55,259 nt of DNA from Pseudomonadales bacterium. GTDB lineage: Bacteria; Pseudomonadota; Gammaproteobacteria; Pseudomonadales; Azotimanducaceae. Every line of letters begins with the position of its first letter. Positions within the stretch are counted from its first letter, which is position 1. The position numbers and the translations under genes are program-made. The notes below the pieces were generated by a model. It saw nothing but the letters and a program-made list of their open reading frames with translations. It ran no database searches and had not been told where the DNA came from. Where the stretch lies: NCBI GenBank assembly GCA_019634925.1, contig JAHCAL010000010.1, positions 1 through 55,259 on the forward strand. The letters are read 5' to 3'. Below are positions 27,346 through 36,415 of this stretch, piece after piece.

Positions 27346-29415
27346 TCAGCGGCCGCCCGCCAGGTCCGCCAGCAACGTCTCCTGGGCGCTCTGACGCCGG
27401 TCCTCGGAAACCGAAACCTGCCGATAGCTGCCGTCCGGCTGCAGCTCCCAGGCCTGCGCATTGTCCGCGAGGTAGAGCGCGATCTCCGCCCTGATGCGCC
27501 GCGCGAGCGCGTCGTCCAGCACGGGAAAACAGGTTTCCACGCGGCTGAAGAAGTTGCGGCCCATCCAGTCGGCGCTCGACAGGTAAACACCGGGATCGCG
27601 GTTCTCGAAGATGAATACCCGCGTGTGTTCGAGAAACCGGCCGACGATCGAGCGCACCCGGATCCGGTCGGAAACGCCGGCGAGTCCGGGCCGGAGCGCA
27701 CAGACGCCCCGCACGACCAGGTCGATCTCGACGCCCGCGCCCGAGGCGCGGTACAGGGCGGCAATGATCTGCGGTTCGATCAGCGCATTCATCTTGGCCG
27801 TGATGCGCGCCGGGCGGCCCTCGCGGGCGGCCCGGATCTCCTGCTCGATGGAGTCGAGTACCCAGCGATGCAGCGTGAACGGCGCCTGCAGGACGGTGCG
27901 CAGGTTGGTATTGCGGCCGAGCGAGGTCAGCTGCTGGAACAGGCGCTGCACGTCGAGCGCGATGGTGTGATTGCAGGTGAACAGCCCGTAGTCGGTGTAC
28001 AGGCGCGTCGTGCCGGTATGGTAGTTCCCGGTGCCGAGGTGCACGTAGCGCTTCAGGTTGCGCCCCTCGCGCCGGATCACCATCGACATCTTGGCGTGGG
28101 TCTTGTGGCCGACCACGCCGTACACGACCTGCGCGCCGGCTTTCTGCAGGTGGTTGGCCAGGCCGATGTTGGCCTCTTCGTCGAAACGCGCCCGGAGTTC
28201 GATGACCACGAGGACTTCCTTTCCGTTGGCCGCCGCGCGGGTCAGCGCGTCGACGACCGACGAGTCCGTGCCGGTCCGGTACAGCGTCTGCCGGATCGCC
28301 ATGACGTCCGGATCGACCGCGGCCTGGCGCAGGAAATCCAGGAACGGCGCGAATGACTGGAACGGGTGATGCAGCAGGAGATCGCCGCGCCGGATCACCT
28401 CGAACATGTTGCCGGCGTCGCCGATCCGCGCGGGCACGCTCGGCGCAAAGGGGGGAAACTTGAGTTCCGGCCGGTCGACCAGATCCGGCAGTGCCGCGAG
28501 GCGCACCAGGTTCACCGGCCCGTCGCAGCGGTATACCTCGCCCGCCGCGACCCGGCATTGCACGGCCAGGAACGCCGCCAGGTCGTCCGGACAGTCGTCG
28601 GCCAGCTCGAGGCGCACCGCGTCGCCATAGCGTCGCGAGGGCAGTTCACCCTGCAATGCCCGGAGCAGGTCGTCGGCCTCTTCCTCGTCGACGAACAGGT
28701 CGCTGTTGCGGGTCACCCTGAACTGATAGCAGCCGAGCGTGCTCATGCCGGGAAACAGCTCGTCGATGAACGCCTCGATGATCGACGACAGCAGCACCAG
28801 TTCGTACGAAGCCTGTGCGCTCGACTCCGGCAGTTCGACCAGCCGCGGCAGGGCGCGCGGCGCCTGGACGATGGCCTTGCTCAACTCGCGACCGAACGCG
28901 TCCTCGCCCTCGATGTCGACGATGAACGCCAGGTTCTTGTTGATCGGCTGCGGGAACGGGTGCGCCGGATCGAGCGCGATCGGGCTCAGGATGGGCGCGA
29001 GTTCCCGGTGGAAATAGCGTTTCAGCCAGTGCCGCTGGCGGGTGTTCCACTGGCCCGGCGCGAGCAGCCGGATCCCGTGCCGATCCAGGCGCGGCAGCAG
29101 TTCCTCGTTCAGCACCCGGTACTGCTCGGCGACGAGCGTGTGGGCGGTCTCGCTGATCCGCTGCAGCTGTTCGGCCGGGCTCAGGCCGTCCGGCCCGCGC
29201 TGACTGGCGCCGAATGCCGCCTGCTGCTTGAGGCCGGCTACGCGGATCTCGAAGAATTCGTCGAGATTCGAGCTCGCGATGCACAGGAAGCGCAACCGCT
29301 CGAGCAGCGGCAGGCGTTCGTCCTGCGCCTGCGCCAGCACGCGCCGGTTGAACTCGAGCAGTGACAGCTCCCGGTTGATGAAGAGCGCAGGATGGGTGAG
29401 CTCGGGCTGGTTCAT
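27346..29415 (-). CDS. ppk1: Polyphosphate kinase 1
   Basis: A 689-residue Ppk1, the main polyphosphate polymerase, using ATP terminal phosphate and a phosphohistidine intermediate. The N domain begins FINRELSLLEFNRRVLAQAQ, continues with ERLRFLCIASSNLDEFFEIR and is typical. The catalytic region has VVELRARFDEEANIGLANHL-type sequence, then VGHKTHAKMSMVIRREG with the phosphorylated His in THAK, and HLGTGNYHTGTTRLYTDYG. The second catalytic His region IFENRDPGVYLSSADWMGRN also fits. ATG 29415 is used, because upstream in-frame residues are not Ppk-like. It converges with ppx and diverges from cmoA. Confidence 0.95.
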   Translation of the reverse strand: MNQPELTHPALFINRELSLLEFNRRVLAQAQDERLPLLERLRFLCIASSNLDEFFEIRVAGLKQQAAFGASQRGPDGLSPAEQLQRISETAHTLVAEQYRVLNEELLPRLDRHGIRLLAPGQWNTRQRHWLKRYFHRELAPILSPIALDPAHPFPQPINKNLAFIVDIEGEDAFGRELSKAIVQAPRALPRLVELPESSAQASYELVLLSSIIEAFIDELFPGMSTLGCYQFRVTRNSDLFVDEEEADDLLRALQGELPSRRYGDAVRLELADDCPDDLAAFLAVQCRVAAGEVYRCDGPVNLVRLAALPDLVDRPELKFPPFAPSVPARIGDAGNMFEVIRRGDLLLHHPFQSFAPFLDFLRQAAVDPDVMAIRQTLYRTGTDSSVVDALTRAAANGKEVLVVIELRARFDEEANIGLANHLQKAGAQVVYGVVGHKTHAKMSMVIRREGRNLKRYVHLGTGNYHTGTTRLYTDYGLFTCNHTIALDVQRLFQQLTSLGRNTNLRTVLQAPFTLHRWVLDSIEQEIRAAREGRPARITAKMNALIEPQIIAALYRASGAGVEIDLVVRGVCALRPGLAGVSDRIRVRSIVGRFLEHTRVFIFENRDPGVYLSSADWMGRNFFSRVETCFPVLDDALARRIRAEIALYLADNAQAWELQPDGSYRQVSVSEDRRQSAQETLLADLAGGR

Positions 29416-29511
29416 GACTACAATGCGTCCGTCCGGGGGGCAAACTTCCGTCGGTGCGCGCACAGGCACACGAGAACTCCCGAAACTCTACCACGCAGGC
29501 ATTGCGATTCC

Positions 29512-30255
29512 ATGACAAGCGAGCGCGACCGGCTGTTCAGGGACCCCGACCGTCAGCTGGTCGACTTCGCGTTCGATGCGTCCGTCGTCGCGGTGTTCCC
29601 CGACATGATCCGCCGCTCGGTACCGGGCTACGAGACCGTCATTCCGATGACCGGGCTGCTCGCCGCGCGTCACGTACAGGCGCTCGGCCGGCCCGGCCGC
29701 AGGATCTACGATCTCGGCTGTTCGCTCGGCGCGACCGCGCTCGCGGTGTGCCGCCAGCTGGACGGATTCGACGCGCCCGTAGTGGGCGTCGACAGCGCCC
29801 CGGCCATGATCGCGGCGGCGCGCACGACGGTCACCGATCCGCGGATCCGCTTCGTCGAGGCAGATGTGCGCGATTGCGCGCTCGACGAAGCCGGGGTCGT
29901 GATCCTGAACTACGTGCTGCAGTTCATTCCGCCCGCCGACCGCCGTGATCTGCTCGCGCGGGTTCGCGCCGCCCTCGGCGACGACGGCCTTCTGATCGTG
30001 TCCGGCAAGCTCGGCTTCGAGGACCCCGCGGAACAGGCGTTCTTCGAGGCGGCCCACCTCGACTTCAAACGCGCCAACGGCTACAGCGAGCTCGAGATCA
30101 GCGGCAAACGCAGCGCGCTCGAGCGCGTGATGATCGTGGAGACCGAGGCACGGCACCGCGAGTTGTTCGCGACCGCGGGTTTCGCGCTCACCCGGAAGTG
30201 GTACCAATGCCTGAACTGGGCCTCGTTCCTGGCCTGGCCGCGTGCACCGGGCTGA
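29512..30255 (+). CDS. cmoA: Carboxy-S-adenosyl-L-methionine synthase
   Basis: A 247-residue SAM-dependent enzyme that converts SAM and prephenate to carboxy-SAM for tRNA wobble modification. The start MTSERDRLFRDPDRQLVDFA and FPDMIRRSVPGYETVIPMTG are CmoA-specific. IYDLGCSLGATALAV is motif I. ILNYVLQFIPPADR and the ending WYQCLNWASFLAWP also match. E. coli CmoA is 247 residues. A TACAAT at 29419-29424 inside the start of the divergent ppk1 could serve as -10. cmoB follows 10 bases later. Confidence 0.96.
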   Translation: MTSERDRLFRDPDRQLVDFAFDASVVAVFPDMIRRSVPGYETVIPMTGLLAARHVQALGRPGRRIYDLGCSLGATALAVCRQLDGFDAPVVGVDSAPAMIAAARTTVTDPRIRFVEADVRDCALDEAGVVILNYVLQFIPPADRRDLLARVRAALGDDGLLIVSGKLGFEDPAEQAFFEAAHLDFKRANGYSELEISGKRSALERVMIVETEARHRELFATAGFALTRKWYQCLNWASFLAWPRAPG

Positions 30256-30265
30256 CGGGGCCCGC

Positions 30266-31231
30266 GTGACGACATCCGACTCGAACGCCTGGACGCCGCT
30301 GTTCGATGCGCTGCCGGACTGGCGCGCATCAGCTGCCGAACTCGCGGCGACGTTCGAAACACGCCTCGCGGACGGTGGACACGGGCATCTCGTGCGCTGG
30401 CGCGCCGCGATCGAGCGCCTGCCCGCGTTGGTGCCCGAGGCCGTCGAGTTCGCGGATACGGTGACGGTGCGGGGCACGATCGACGAAGCGGGGCGGCTCG
30501 TGCTGGCCGAGTCACTCGACGCCCTGCACCCGTGGCGCAAGGGTCCATTCGAGTTCTTCGGCGTCCGCATCGACACCGAGTGGCGTTCGGACTGGAAGTG
30601 GCGCCGCGTCGCGCCGCACGTCGGCCGGCTCGATGGACTCAGGATCCTCGACGTCGGCTGCGGCAACGGCTATTTCGGCTGGCGCATGCTCGCCGCCGGC
30701 GCGCGGCTGGTCGTCGGCATCGACCCGACACACCTTTACTGCATGCAGCACCGCGCCATCAACCGCTACGTGCGCAGCACCTGCAACTGGGTCCTGCCGC
30801 TGCGTTTCGAGGAACTGCCCCGCGCCCTGTTCGATGCGGTGTTCAGCATGGGCGTGATCTATCACCGCCGCGACCCCCTCGAACACGTACGGCACCTCTT
30901 CGACTGTCTCACTCCCGGCGGTCGCGTCGTGCTCGAGTCACTGGTGGTCACCGGGGGTCCGGACCTGGTCGGCGCCGAGCGTTACGCACGGATGCGCAAC
31001 GTCCACGTCGTGCCAGCCGTCACCTCGCTGACCCGCTGGCTCCGCGAGGCGGGGTTCATCGACGTGGCAGTCGTCGACGTCACCCGCACGACCACCGGCG
31101 AACAGCGCAGCACGCCCTGGATGCGCTTCGAATCGCTGGCCGCGGCACTCGATCCAGCGGATCCCACGCGTACCGTGGAAGGCCTGCCGGCACCGGTACG
31201 CGCCATCGTGCTCGCGCGCAAACCCGGTTAA
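30266..31231 (+). CDS. cmoB: tRNA U34 carboxymethyltransferase
   Basis: A 321-residue CmoB (E. coli 323) that transfers the carboxymethyl group from carboxy-SAM to 5-hydroxyuridine-34 of tRNA. LHPWRKGPFEFFGVRIDTEW and RSDWKWRRVAPHVG are the CmoB N-terminal hallmarks. ILDVGCGNGYFGWRM is motif I. IDPTHLYCMQHRAINRY and FSMGVIYHRRDPLEHV follow, with the late Arg-rich RMRNVHVVPA block. The start is GTG 30266; an in-frame GTG at 30242 overlaps cmoA and is less likely. Coupled with cmoA, it supports gammaproteobacterial origin. Confidence 0.95.
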   Translation: MTTSDSNAWTPLFDALPDWRASAAELAATFETRLADGGHGHLVRWRAAIERLPALVPEAVEFADTVTVRGTIDEAGRLVLAESLDALHPWRKGPFEFFGVRIDTEWRSDWKWRRVAPHVGRLDGLRILDVGCGNGYFGWRMLAAGARLVVGIDPTHLYCMQHRAINRYVRSTCNWVLPLRFEELPRALFDAVFSMGVIYHRRDPLEHVRHLFDCLTPGGRVVLESLVVTGGPDLVGAERYARMRNVHVVPAVTSLTRWLREAGFIDVAVVDVTRTTTGEQRSTPWMRFESLAAALDPADPTRTVEGLPAPVRAIVLARKPG

Positions 31232-31276
31232 ACTCCCCCGCATGTGGTGCAACCGCCCGCAACGGGGCCGTACAGC

Positions 31277-31654
31277 ATGATCTTCGGCCTGCTGCCGGTG
31301 AACTTCCGTTTTCGCGGCAAGGTCGGCCGCCTGACGGACATCTATCGCTGTTTCCTGGATCACCCGGGCGTGGGACTGCATCCGACCCAGATCGCCCGGC
31401 ATACCGGGATCAGCTTCGCGGAGGTCAACGTCCGGCTGCAGCGCACGCCGGAGCTCTTCGTCAAGCTGCCGAAGCGCGCCGACGGTATCACGCGCTACCG
31501 CCTCACCAGCTCCACCGCGGCGCAGAGCCAGGATGACGTCGAAGCGTTCCTCGCGAGCGCGGCGCGCAAGGAGACCCTGGTGCTCTATTCGGTCGGCGCC
31601 ATGATCCTCTGCCTGCTGCTCATCATCGTGATCCTGATCGGCCCGGCCGTCTGA
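31277..31654 (+). CDS. Winged-helix-like protein with C-terminal membrane anchor
   Basis: A 125-residue protein. Residues about 15-75 look like a winged helix (TDIYRCFLDHPGVGLHPTQI, then ARHTGISFAEVNVRLQRTPE), and residues 102-124 are a strongly hydrophobic tail (VLYSVGAMILCLLLIIVILI) that would anchor it in the inner membrane. A tail-anchored DNA-binding or small regulatory protein is plausible. I do not recognise a named family. It sits between cmoB and an acyl-CoA dehydrogenase on the same strand, 45 bases after cmoB and 4 bases before the next ATG, so it may be translated with them. Confidence 0.65.
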   Translation: MIFGLLPVNFRFRGKVGRLTDIYRCFLDHPGVGLHPTQIARHTGISFAEVNVRLQRTPELFVKLPKRADGITRYRLTSSTAAQSQDDVEAFLASAARKETLVLYSVGAMILCLLLIIVILIGPAV

Positions 31655-31658
31655 CGCC

Positions 31659-32768
31659 ATGCCCGAGCAGCTGACCGCCGAAGCGCGCGCACTCGTCCAA
31701 CGGGCACAGGACTTCGCGACCCGCGAACTCATCGCGCGCGCCGGTGCACCCGCGTCCGTCGCGCGCCCCGAAGTGGTCGCCGCGGCGCGGGCCGCCGGTT
31801 TCTTCGGCATGACCCAGCCCCGCGAGTATGGCGGCACGGCTGCATCGACGCTCACCCTGACGCTGGTCCGCGAGACCCTCGCGGCCAACAACGCCCCCTT
31901 CCAGGACGCGGTGTTCGGGCCCGGGCCCGGGGTACTCGCCGGGGTCGGCGAGCCGCTTGCGACCAGTCATCTGGCGCCGCTCCTGGCCGGGCGGAAGCGC
32001 GCCGGCTTCGGCATCACCGAACCCGACGATGCCCCGGCGCCGACCCGCGCCCGGATCGACGGCGACTGGCTGGTGATCGACGGCCAGAAGTCCTACGTCA
32101 CCGGCGGCGCCGATGCCGATTTCATCAATACGCTGGTACAGATCGACGGCCAGGGCCCTGCGCTGGTGGTGATCGACACCGACCTGCCCGGGGTCCGGCT
32201 CACCCGCCGCTTCAGCTCGATCGACGGCAGCCACCACGCCGCCTTCGCGTTCGACGCCGTGCGGGTGCCGGCCACGCACGTGATCGGCAAGCCCGGCGAA
32301 GGCATGCCCCGGGCCATGCGCCAGATCGGCGACACCCGGCTGCTCATTGCCGCGCAGTGTGTCGGCCTCATGCGCTGGACCATCGACTACCTGACCGGTC
32401 ATCTGGCGGCACCGGATCGCAGCGGCCGGCCGCGCGGTGACAAGGAAGGCGTGCGGCTGCGTTATGCGGACCTGCGCATCCACGCGTTCGCCGCACGCAG
32501 CATGCTGTACCGGACCGCACGCCTCGCCGATGCCGGCGAGAACGTGGTCAACGAGGCGATCGCGTGCAAGGTCTACGCCTCCGAGCAGGTCGGCCAGGTG
32601 GTCGACACCGCGATCCAGCTCGTCGGCGGGAACGCGTTGACCGATGATCACCCGCTCTCGATACTCTACCGGCGCGTCCGCAGTCTGCGCCTTGCCGAGG
32701 GCGGCAGCGACGTACTGCGGCTCAACCTCGCGCGCGGCATTCTCGATCTCAACAAGGGACGGATATGA
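31659..32768 (+). CDS. Acyl-CoA dehydrogenase family protein
   Basis: A 369-residue acyl-CoA dehydrogenase, somewhat shorter at the N-terminus than the classical 380-400. GFFGMTQPREYGGTAAST is the N-terminal helical start, GFGITEPDDAPAPTRARIDG the FAD/substrate segment, and TAIQLVGGNALTDDHPLSIL with RLAEGGSDVLRLNLARGIL the C-terminal signature. It is a flavin- and ETF-linked enzyme. The stop overlaps the next gene (ATATGATG). Its substrate is unknown, and nearby genes give no clue. Confidence 0.92.
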   Translation: MPEQLTAEARALVQRAQDFATRELIARAGAPASVARPEVVAAARAAGFFGMTQPREYGGTAASTLTLTLVRETLAANNAPFQDAVFGPGPGVLAGVGEPLATSHLAPLLAGRKRAGFGITEPDDAPAPTRARIDGDWLVIDGQKSYVTGGADADFINTLVQIDGQGPALVVIDTDLPGVRLTRRFSSIDGSHHAAFAFDAVRVPATHVIGKPGEGMPRAMRQIGDTRLLIAAQCVGLMRWTIDYLTGHLAAPDRSGRPRGDKEGVRLRYADLRIHAFAARSMLYRTARLADAGENVVNEAIACKVYASEQVGQVVDTAIQLVGGNALTDDHPLSILYRRVRSLRLAEGGSDVLRLNLARGILDLNKGRI

Positions 32769-33100
32769 TGAAGGGGCTTCGGCATTCTCCGCTGCTGCGG
32801 CTGGCAGTACTGGTCGTGCTCGGTAGCGCGCTCGCCGGCTGCATGGGCATGAAACTGACCGCTCAGGGCGCCCGGGTGGCGCAGGCCGCGCCCAACGAGG
32901 TGGGTGCCTGCGAACTGGTCGGCAAGGTCACTTCGAGCATTCCGAGCAGGACGCTGAATCGCCTGTCGCCGGGCAAGGTCCGCGAGCAGCTGATCGTGCT
33001 GGCGCGCAACGAGGCGCCCGGACTCGGTGGCGACACCGTGGTGCCCGCGGGGCCCGTGTTCGAAGGCACCCAGGAATTCAACGTGTTTCGCTGTCGTTGA
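32768..33100 (+). CDS. DUF4156 lipoprotein
   Basis: A 110-residue lipoprotein. Signal peptide MKGLRHSPLLRLAVLVVLGS and then ALAGC, with lipobox LAGC (Cys at residue 25). The mature part (VGACELVGKVTSSIPSR, then LIVLARNEAPGLGGDTVV and FNVFRCR) matches DUF4156, a small outer-membrane-type lipoprotein family common in gammaproteobacteria, of unknown function with two conserved Cys. ATG codons are available at 32765 and 32768. The 3' end overlaps the convergent smrA gene by 23 bases. Confidence 0.82.
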   Translation: MKGLRHSPLLRLAVLVVLGSALAGCMGMKLTAQGARVAQAAPNEVGACELVGKVTSSIPSRTLNRLSPGKVREQLIVLARNEAPGLGGDTVVPAGPVFEGTQEFNVFRCR

Positions 33101-33689
33101 GCCCGGACGGTTCGCGCTTGCCGCCGTGCCGCTCGCGCGCGGCGTCGCGCGCTTCCGGCGATTTCTTCAGCATCACGTAGACCGATCCCGTTCCGCCCTG
33201 GCGCGCGATCGCGCTGTGGAAGGCGATCACTTCCGGGACCTGGGTCAGCCAGTGCGCCACGTAGCTCTTGATCCGTCCCGGGGTCGGACTCCGCTCGCCG
33301 CGTCCGTGGGAAACGAGCACCGTGCGCCAACCGCGGCCGAGCGCGCGGTTCAGGAACTCGAACAGTGCGACCCGCGCCTCGCGCACCGTGTGCCGGTGCA
33401 GGTCGAGCTCTCCCTCGATCGCGTAATGCCCCGCCTTGAGCCTGCGGAACACCGCGTGCTGCACGCCGTCCTTCTTCCACTCGAGGATTTCCCGCGGGTG
33501 CAGCAGCGGCACCTCGCCGAGGGTCAGGTAGTTCGGATCGACCCGCGGCTTGCGTTCCCCCAGCGCGGCCTCGCGGCGTTCGAGCTGCGCCGGCGACGCG
33601 ACGGGCGGCGTGGGCGCGTGGGCGACCCGCTTCTGCGGCAGCGGCGCCACATCGGCCATCGCATCGCGAAAACTGTCTTCTTCGCTCAT
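33078..33689 (-). CDS. smrA: Smr-domain endonuclease, SmrA type
   Basis: A 203-residue Smr/MutS2-C protein. The N-terminal region is Pro/Arg rich, with a conserved block near residue 70-85 (ILEWKKDGVQHAVFRRLKAG). The Smr domain follows: LDLHRHTVREARVALFEFL, VSHGRGERSPTPGRIKSYVA and RQGGTGSVYVMLKK. This order and the HWL segment match E. coli SmrA (YdaL). Smr domains nick or cleave structured nucleic acids, and related SmrB acts on stalled ribosomes. It is convergent with the DUF4156 gene, overlapping by 23 bases. Confidence 0.9.
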   Translation of the reverse strand: MSEEDSFRDAMADVAPLPQKRVAHAPTPPVASPAQLERREAALGERKPRVDPNYLTLGEVPLLHPREILEWKKDGVQHAVFRRLKAGHYAIEGELDLHRHTVREARVALFEFLNRALGRGWRTVLVSHGRGERSPTPGRIKSYVAHWLTQVPEVIAFHSAIARQGGTGSVYVMLKKSPEARDAARERHGGKREPSGLNDSETR

Positions 33690-33743
33690 GACCCGTTCGA
33701 CCTCTGGCGTCCGCCCGGTTCCCCGGACGGCGCGCCGGCAACC

Positions 33744-34538
33744 CTACAACGGAATTCCCGGGTAACGCGCCGACCGGCTGCCCGCGAGCGGTAAGTTGTC
33801 GGCCGCGTGATAGGTGAAGACCGCCGAGAGCTTGACCGCGCCGGTCGTATTGCGACCTGCGGCGTGGAGTGTCCGGCAGTGGAACAGCAGCACGTCGCCG
33901 CCGGCGAGTTCGACGGTCCGCGCGGTGGCGATGAGGTCCTGATTCTCCTCGAGGTCCGAGCGCAGGAACTTGGCTTCGTCCAGCCGTTCGGGTGCAAAGG
34001 TCATCCGATGCGTGCCCGGGATGACCGCGAGCGCGCCGTTCTCGGCGGTTTCCGGTCCGAGCGCAAGCCAGACCGACACCAGTTCCGGACGCGCGAACGA
34101 CCAGTACCGCACGTCCTGGTGCCAGAGCGTCACGCTGCTGAAGCCCGGCGCCTTGGTCATGACACAGTTGTGATGGCATTGCGAGAGACAGACGTCCCCG
34201 GTATCCATCACCGCGGCAAGCCATGCGCCGAGGTCCGGTCCGGTCGCGAACGTGCGCAGCGCGGCGAACCGGGAGTAGGCATGCAGCAGGCGGCGCGGCG
34301 TGTCGCCGCCGGGCGCGTCACGATCCCGGGGAGCGCCCGGGTACCCCACGTCCGCCTCATACTCCGCGGGACCGAGCACCGGGTCGAGCGCGCCGCGTAC
34401 TTCGGCCGCGAGCGCATCGCAGAACGCCGGCGCACAGAATCCCGGCAGCACCAGGTAGCCCTGCTCCACGAACACCCGGGCACCCGCCGCGAGTTCCGCG
34501 CGGGTCCAGCGTTCGCTGACCGGTCGAGCGTTCGACAC
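33744..34538 (-). CDS. Phytanoyl-CoA dioxygenase (PhyH) family protein
   Basis: A 264-residue Fe(II)/2-oxoglutarate oxygenase of the PhyH family. The iron ligands are visible: HQD in VTLWHQDVRYWSF and the distal His in HCRTLHAAGRN, with the following Arg binding 2-oxoglutarate. WLALGPETAENGALAVIPGTH is a conserved core. It would hydroxylate an unidentified lipid or small substrate. GTG 34538 with GGAAGG about 7 bases upstream is the start. The aldehyde dehydrogenase stop is 25 bases upstream, so the two are probably co-transcribed, suggesting an oxidation pathway. Confidence 0.88.
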   Translation of the reverse strand: MSNARPVSERWTRAELAAGARVFVEQGYLVLPGFCAPAFCDALAAEVRGALDPVLGPAEYEADVGYPGAPRDRDAPGGDTPRRLLHAYSRFAALRTFATGPDLGAWLAAVMDTGDVCLSQCHHNCVMTKAPGFSSVTLWHQDVRYWSFARPELVSVWLALGPETAENGALAVIPGTHRMTFAPERLDEAKFLRSDLEENQDLIATARTVELAGGDVLLFHCRTLHAAGRNTTGAVKLSAVFTYHAADNLPLAGSRSARYPGIPL

Positions 34539-34563
34539 GATGTGCCTTCCTTCGCGCCCGCCG

Positions 34564-35997
34564 TCAGCGCATCTGTGCCCGGATGGCCTTCAGCATCTTC
34601 TCGCCATACGGCGGGCGCAGCCCGGCGAGCTCCGCCACGTTGATCCGCGTCTGGGTGAAGACGGCCTTGGCATGGCTGAAGGTCCGGAAGCCGTCGTAGC
34701 CATGATACGCACCCATGCCGGACGGCCCGACACCACCGAACGGCAGGTCCTCCTGGGCCACGTGCATCACCACGTCGTTCACCGTCACGCCACCGGACGT
34801 GGTACGGGTCAGGACCGTGCGTTCTTCCCCCGCGTCCTTGCCGAAGTAGTACAGGCCGAGCGGCCGGGGACGCCGGTTCACGTAATCCAGTACCTCGTCG
34901 ATCGAGGCATACCCCTTGATCGGCAGGATCGGGCCGAAGATCTCGTCCTGCATCACCGCGAGGTCGTCGTCCGGGTCCACGATCAGGGTGGGCGGGATCT
35001 TGTGATGCGGCTGCTGGCGGAAATCCTCGTTGGCGGGGTTGATCTCGACGACCCGCGCACCGCGCGCGCGGGCCCCTTCGACATAGCCGTTCAGCCGGTC
35101 GAAATGCCGCTGGTTGATCACGGACGTATAGTCCGGGTTGTCGAGCAGGGTCGGATACATCCGGCCCACCGCACGTTCGGCCGAAGCAACGAAGTCGTCG
35201 ACGCGCTCGCGCGGCACGAACACGTAATCGGGGGCCAGGCAGATCTGGCCGGCATTCAGCAGCTTGCCGGTCATGATCGAGTCCACGGCCGGCTGCATGT
35301 CCACCGAGCGCCCGACGACGACCGGCGACTTGCCGCCGAGTTCGAGCGTCAGCGGCACCAGATTGTCGGCCGCTGCGCGCATCACGTGGCGCGCCACCGA
35401 AGTCGCGCCGGTGAACAGCAGGTGATCGAACGGCAGGCTCGCGAAATCGGCACCCGTCTGCGCACCACCGGTCACGACCGCGATCTCGAGCGGATCGAAC
35501 GCGGTCGGGAAGATCTCGGCGAGCACCGCGGACGTCGCGGCCGTGTACTCGGAGGGTTTGATCATGCAGCGGTTGCCCGCCGCCAGGATGCCGGCGAGCG
35601 GCGTGAACGTGAGGTTGACCGGGAAGTTCCACGGACTGATCACGCCAACGACCCCGAGCGGCTGAAACTCGACCCGCGCCTTCGCGCCGAGCAGATTCAG
35701 CGGAAACGGACCCACCTTGCGTTTCTCCGGCCGCATCCAGCGCTCGAGATGCCGCGCTGCATGGCGCAGCGGACCGACCGAGGCCGCGACGTCGGTGAAC
35801 AGCGACTGGTGTTCGCTGCGATGCCCGAAGTCCTCGGTCATCGCCTCCACGAGACGACGCTCGTGCGTCTTCAACAGGCCGATCGCGCGTTCCAGCCGAT
35901 CCCGGCGTACGGCCGCGGTCACGACGCCCTCGCGCAGGTACGCTTCGCGCTGCGCCTCGAGGCAGGCGAGCATGTCGGCCCGGCTCATGTCGTTCAT
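34564..35997 (-). CDS. Aldehyde dehydrogenase, coniferyl-aldehyde type
   Basis: A 477-residue NAD(P)-dependent aldehyde dehydrogenase. Catalytic Glu is in TLELGGKSPVVVG and catalytic Cys in LLNAGQICLAPDYVFVP. The LFTGATSVARHVM Rossmann area and FGGVGPSGMGAYHGYDGFRT tail are those of class-3-like and coniferyl aldehyde dehydrogenases (CalB-type). The likely substrate is an aromatic or fatty aldehyde. Its ATG overlaps the stop of the upstream 101-residue gene (ATGA). The pairing with PhyH is consistent with catabolism of a phenylpropanoid or branched lipid, but this is inference. Confidence 0.87.
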   Translation of the reverse strand: MNDMSRADMLACLEAQREAYLREGVVTAAVRRDRLERAIGLLKTHERRLVEAMTEDFGHRSEHQSLFTDVAASVGPLRHAARHLERWMRPEKRKVGPFPLNLLGAKARVEFQPLGVVGVISPWNFPVNLTFTPLAGILAAGNRCMIKPSEYTAATSAVLAEIFPTAFDPLEIAVVTGGAQTGADFASLPFDHLLFTGATSVARHVMRAAADNLVPLTLELGGKSPVVVGRSVDMQPAVDSIMTGKLLNAGQICLAPDYVFVPRERVDDFVASAERAVGRMYPTLLDNPDYTSVINQRHFDRLNGYVEGARARGARVVEINPANEDFRQQPHHKIPPTLIVDPDDDLAVMQDEIFGPILPIKGYASIDEVLDYVNRRPRPLGLYYFGKDAGEERTVLTRTTSGGVTVNDVVMHVAQEDLPFGGVGPSGMGAYHGYDGFRTFSHAKAVFTQTRINVAELAGLRPPYGEKMLKAIRAQMR

Positions 35998-36299
35998 GCG
36001 TCTGCTCCCCCGGCGACAGCCGGCCGTGCCTCGGTCCGTTCCTCGGTCAATGTCCGTTCGATCAGGGGCGATCCGTTGACGGTCACCGCGAGCCGCCCGT
36101 TACTCGCCCAGTAGCGGGCCTCGATGTAGTGGTGTTCCTCCCACTCGAGCTCCACGTTGGTCCACACATATTGCGGCTCGCGGTCGGACGGCTCCCGGCG
36201 CTTGCGCAGGCACCGGTCCAGATAGAGTTCGAGCGCCCCGTCGTCCGTCACGCGGATCTCGAACGGGCGGCGGCGGTGTTCGAATGGGATGCGCTGCAT
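35994..36299 (-). CDS. 101-residue hypothetical protein upstream of the aldehyde dehydrogenase
   Basis: The ATG at 36299 gives a 101-residue soluble protein beginning MQRIPFEHRRRPFEIRVTDD. Alternating charged/hydrophobic strands (ALELYLDRCLRK and VWTNVELEWEEHHYIEARYW) suggest a small beta-rich domain. The frame is open further upstream, but those residues are low-complexity Arg/Ala and look like non-coding sequence. It is fused by ATGA overlap to the aldehyde dehydrogenase gene. I do not recognise the family. A small accessory subunit or regulator is possible. Confidence 0.6.
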   Translation of the reverse strand: MQRIPFEHRRRPFEIRVTDDGALELYLDRCLRKRREPSDREPQYVWTNVELEWEEHHYIEARYWASNGRLAVTVNGSPLIERTLTEERTEARPAVAGGADA

Positions 36300-36415
36300 C
36301 ACGCGGGACCTTCCCGGCTGCTGCCGACTGGTGAATGGCTGGGTGTTGTGGCTATGCTTGCGCAAATGCCAGCAGGCGTCCACACCCGGCGCCGCGCGAC
36401 CAGGGATGTGCCGCC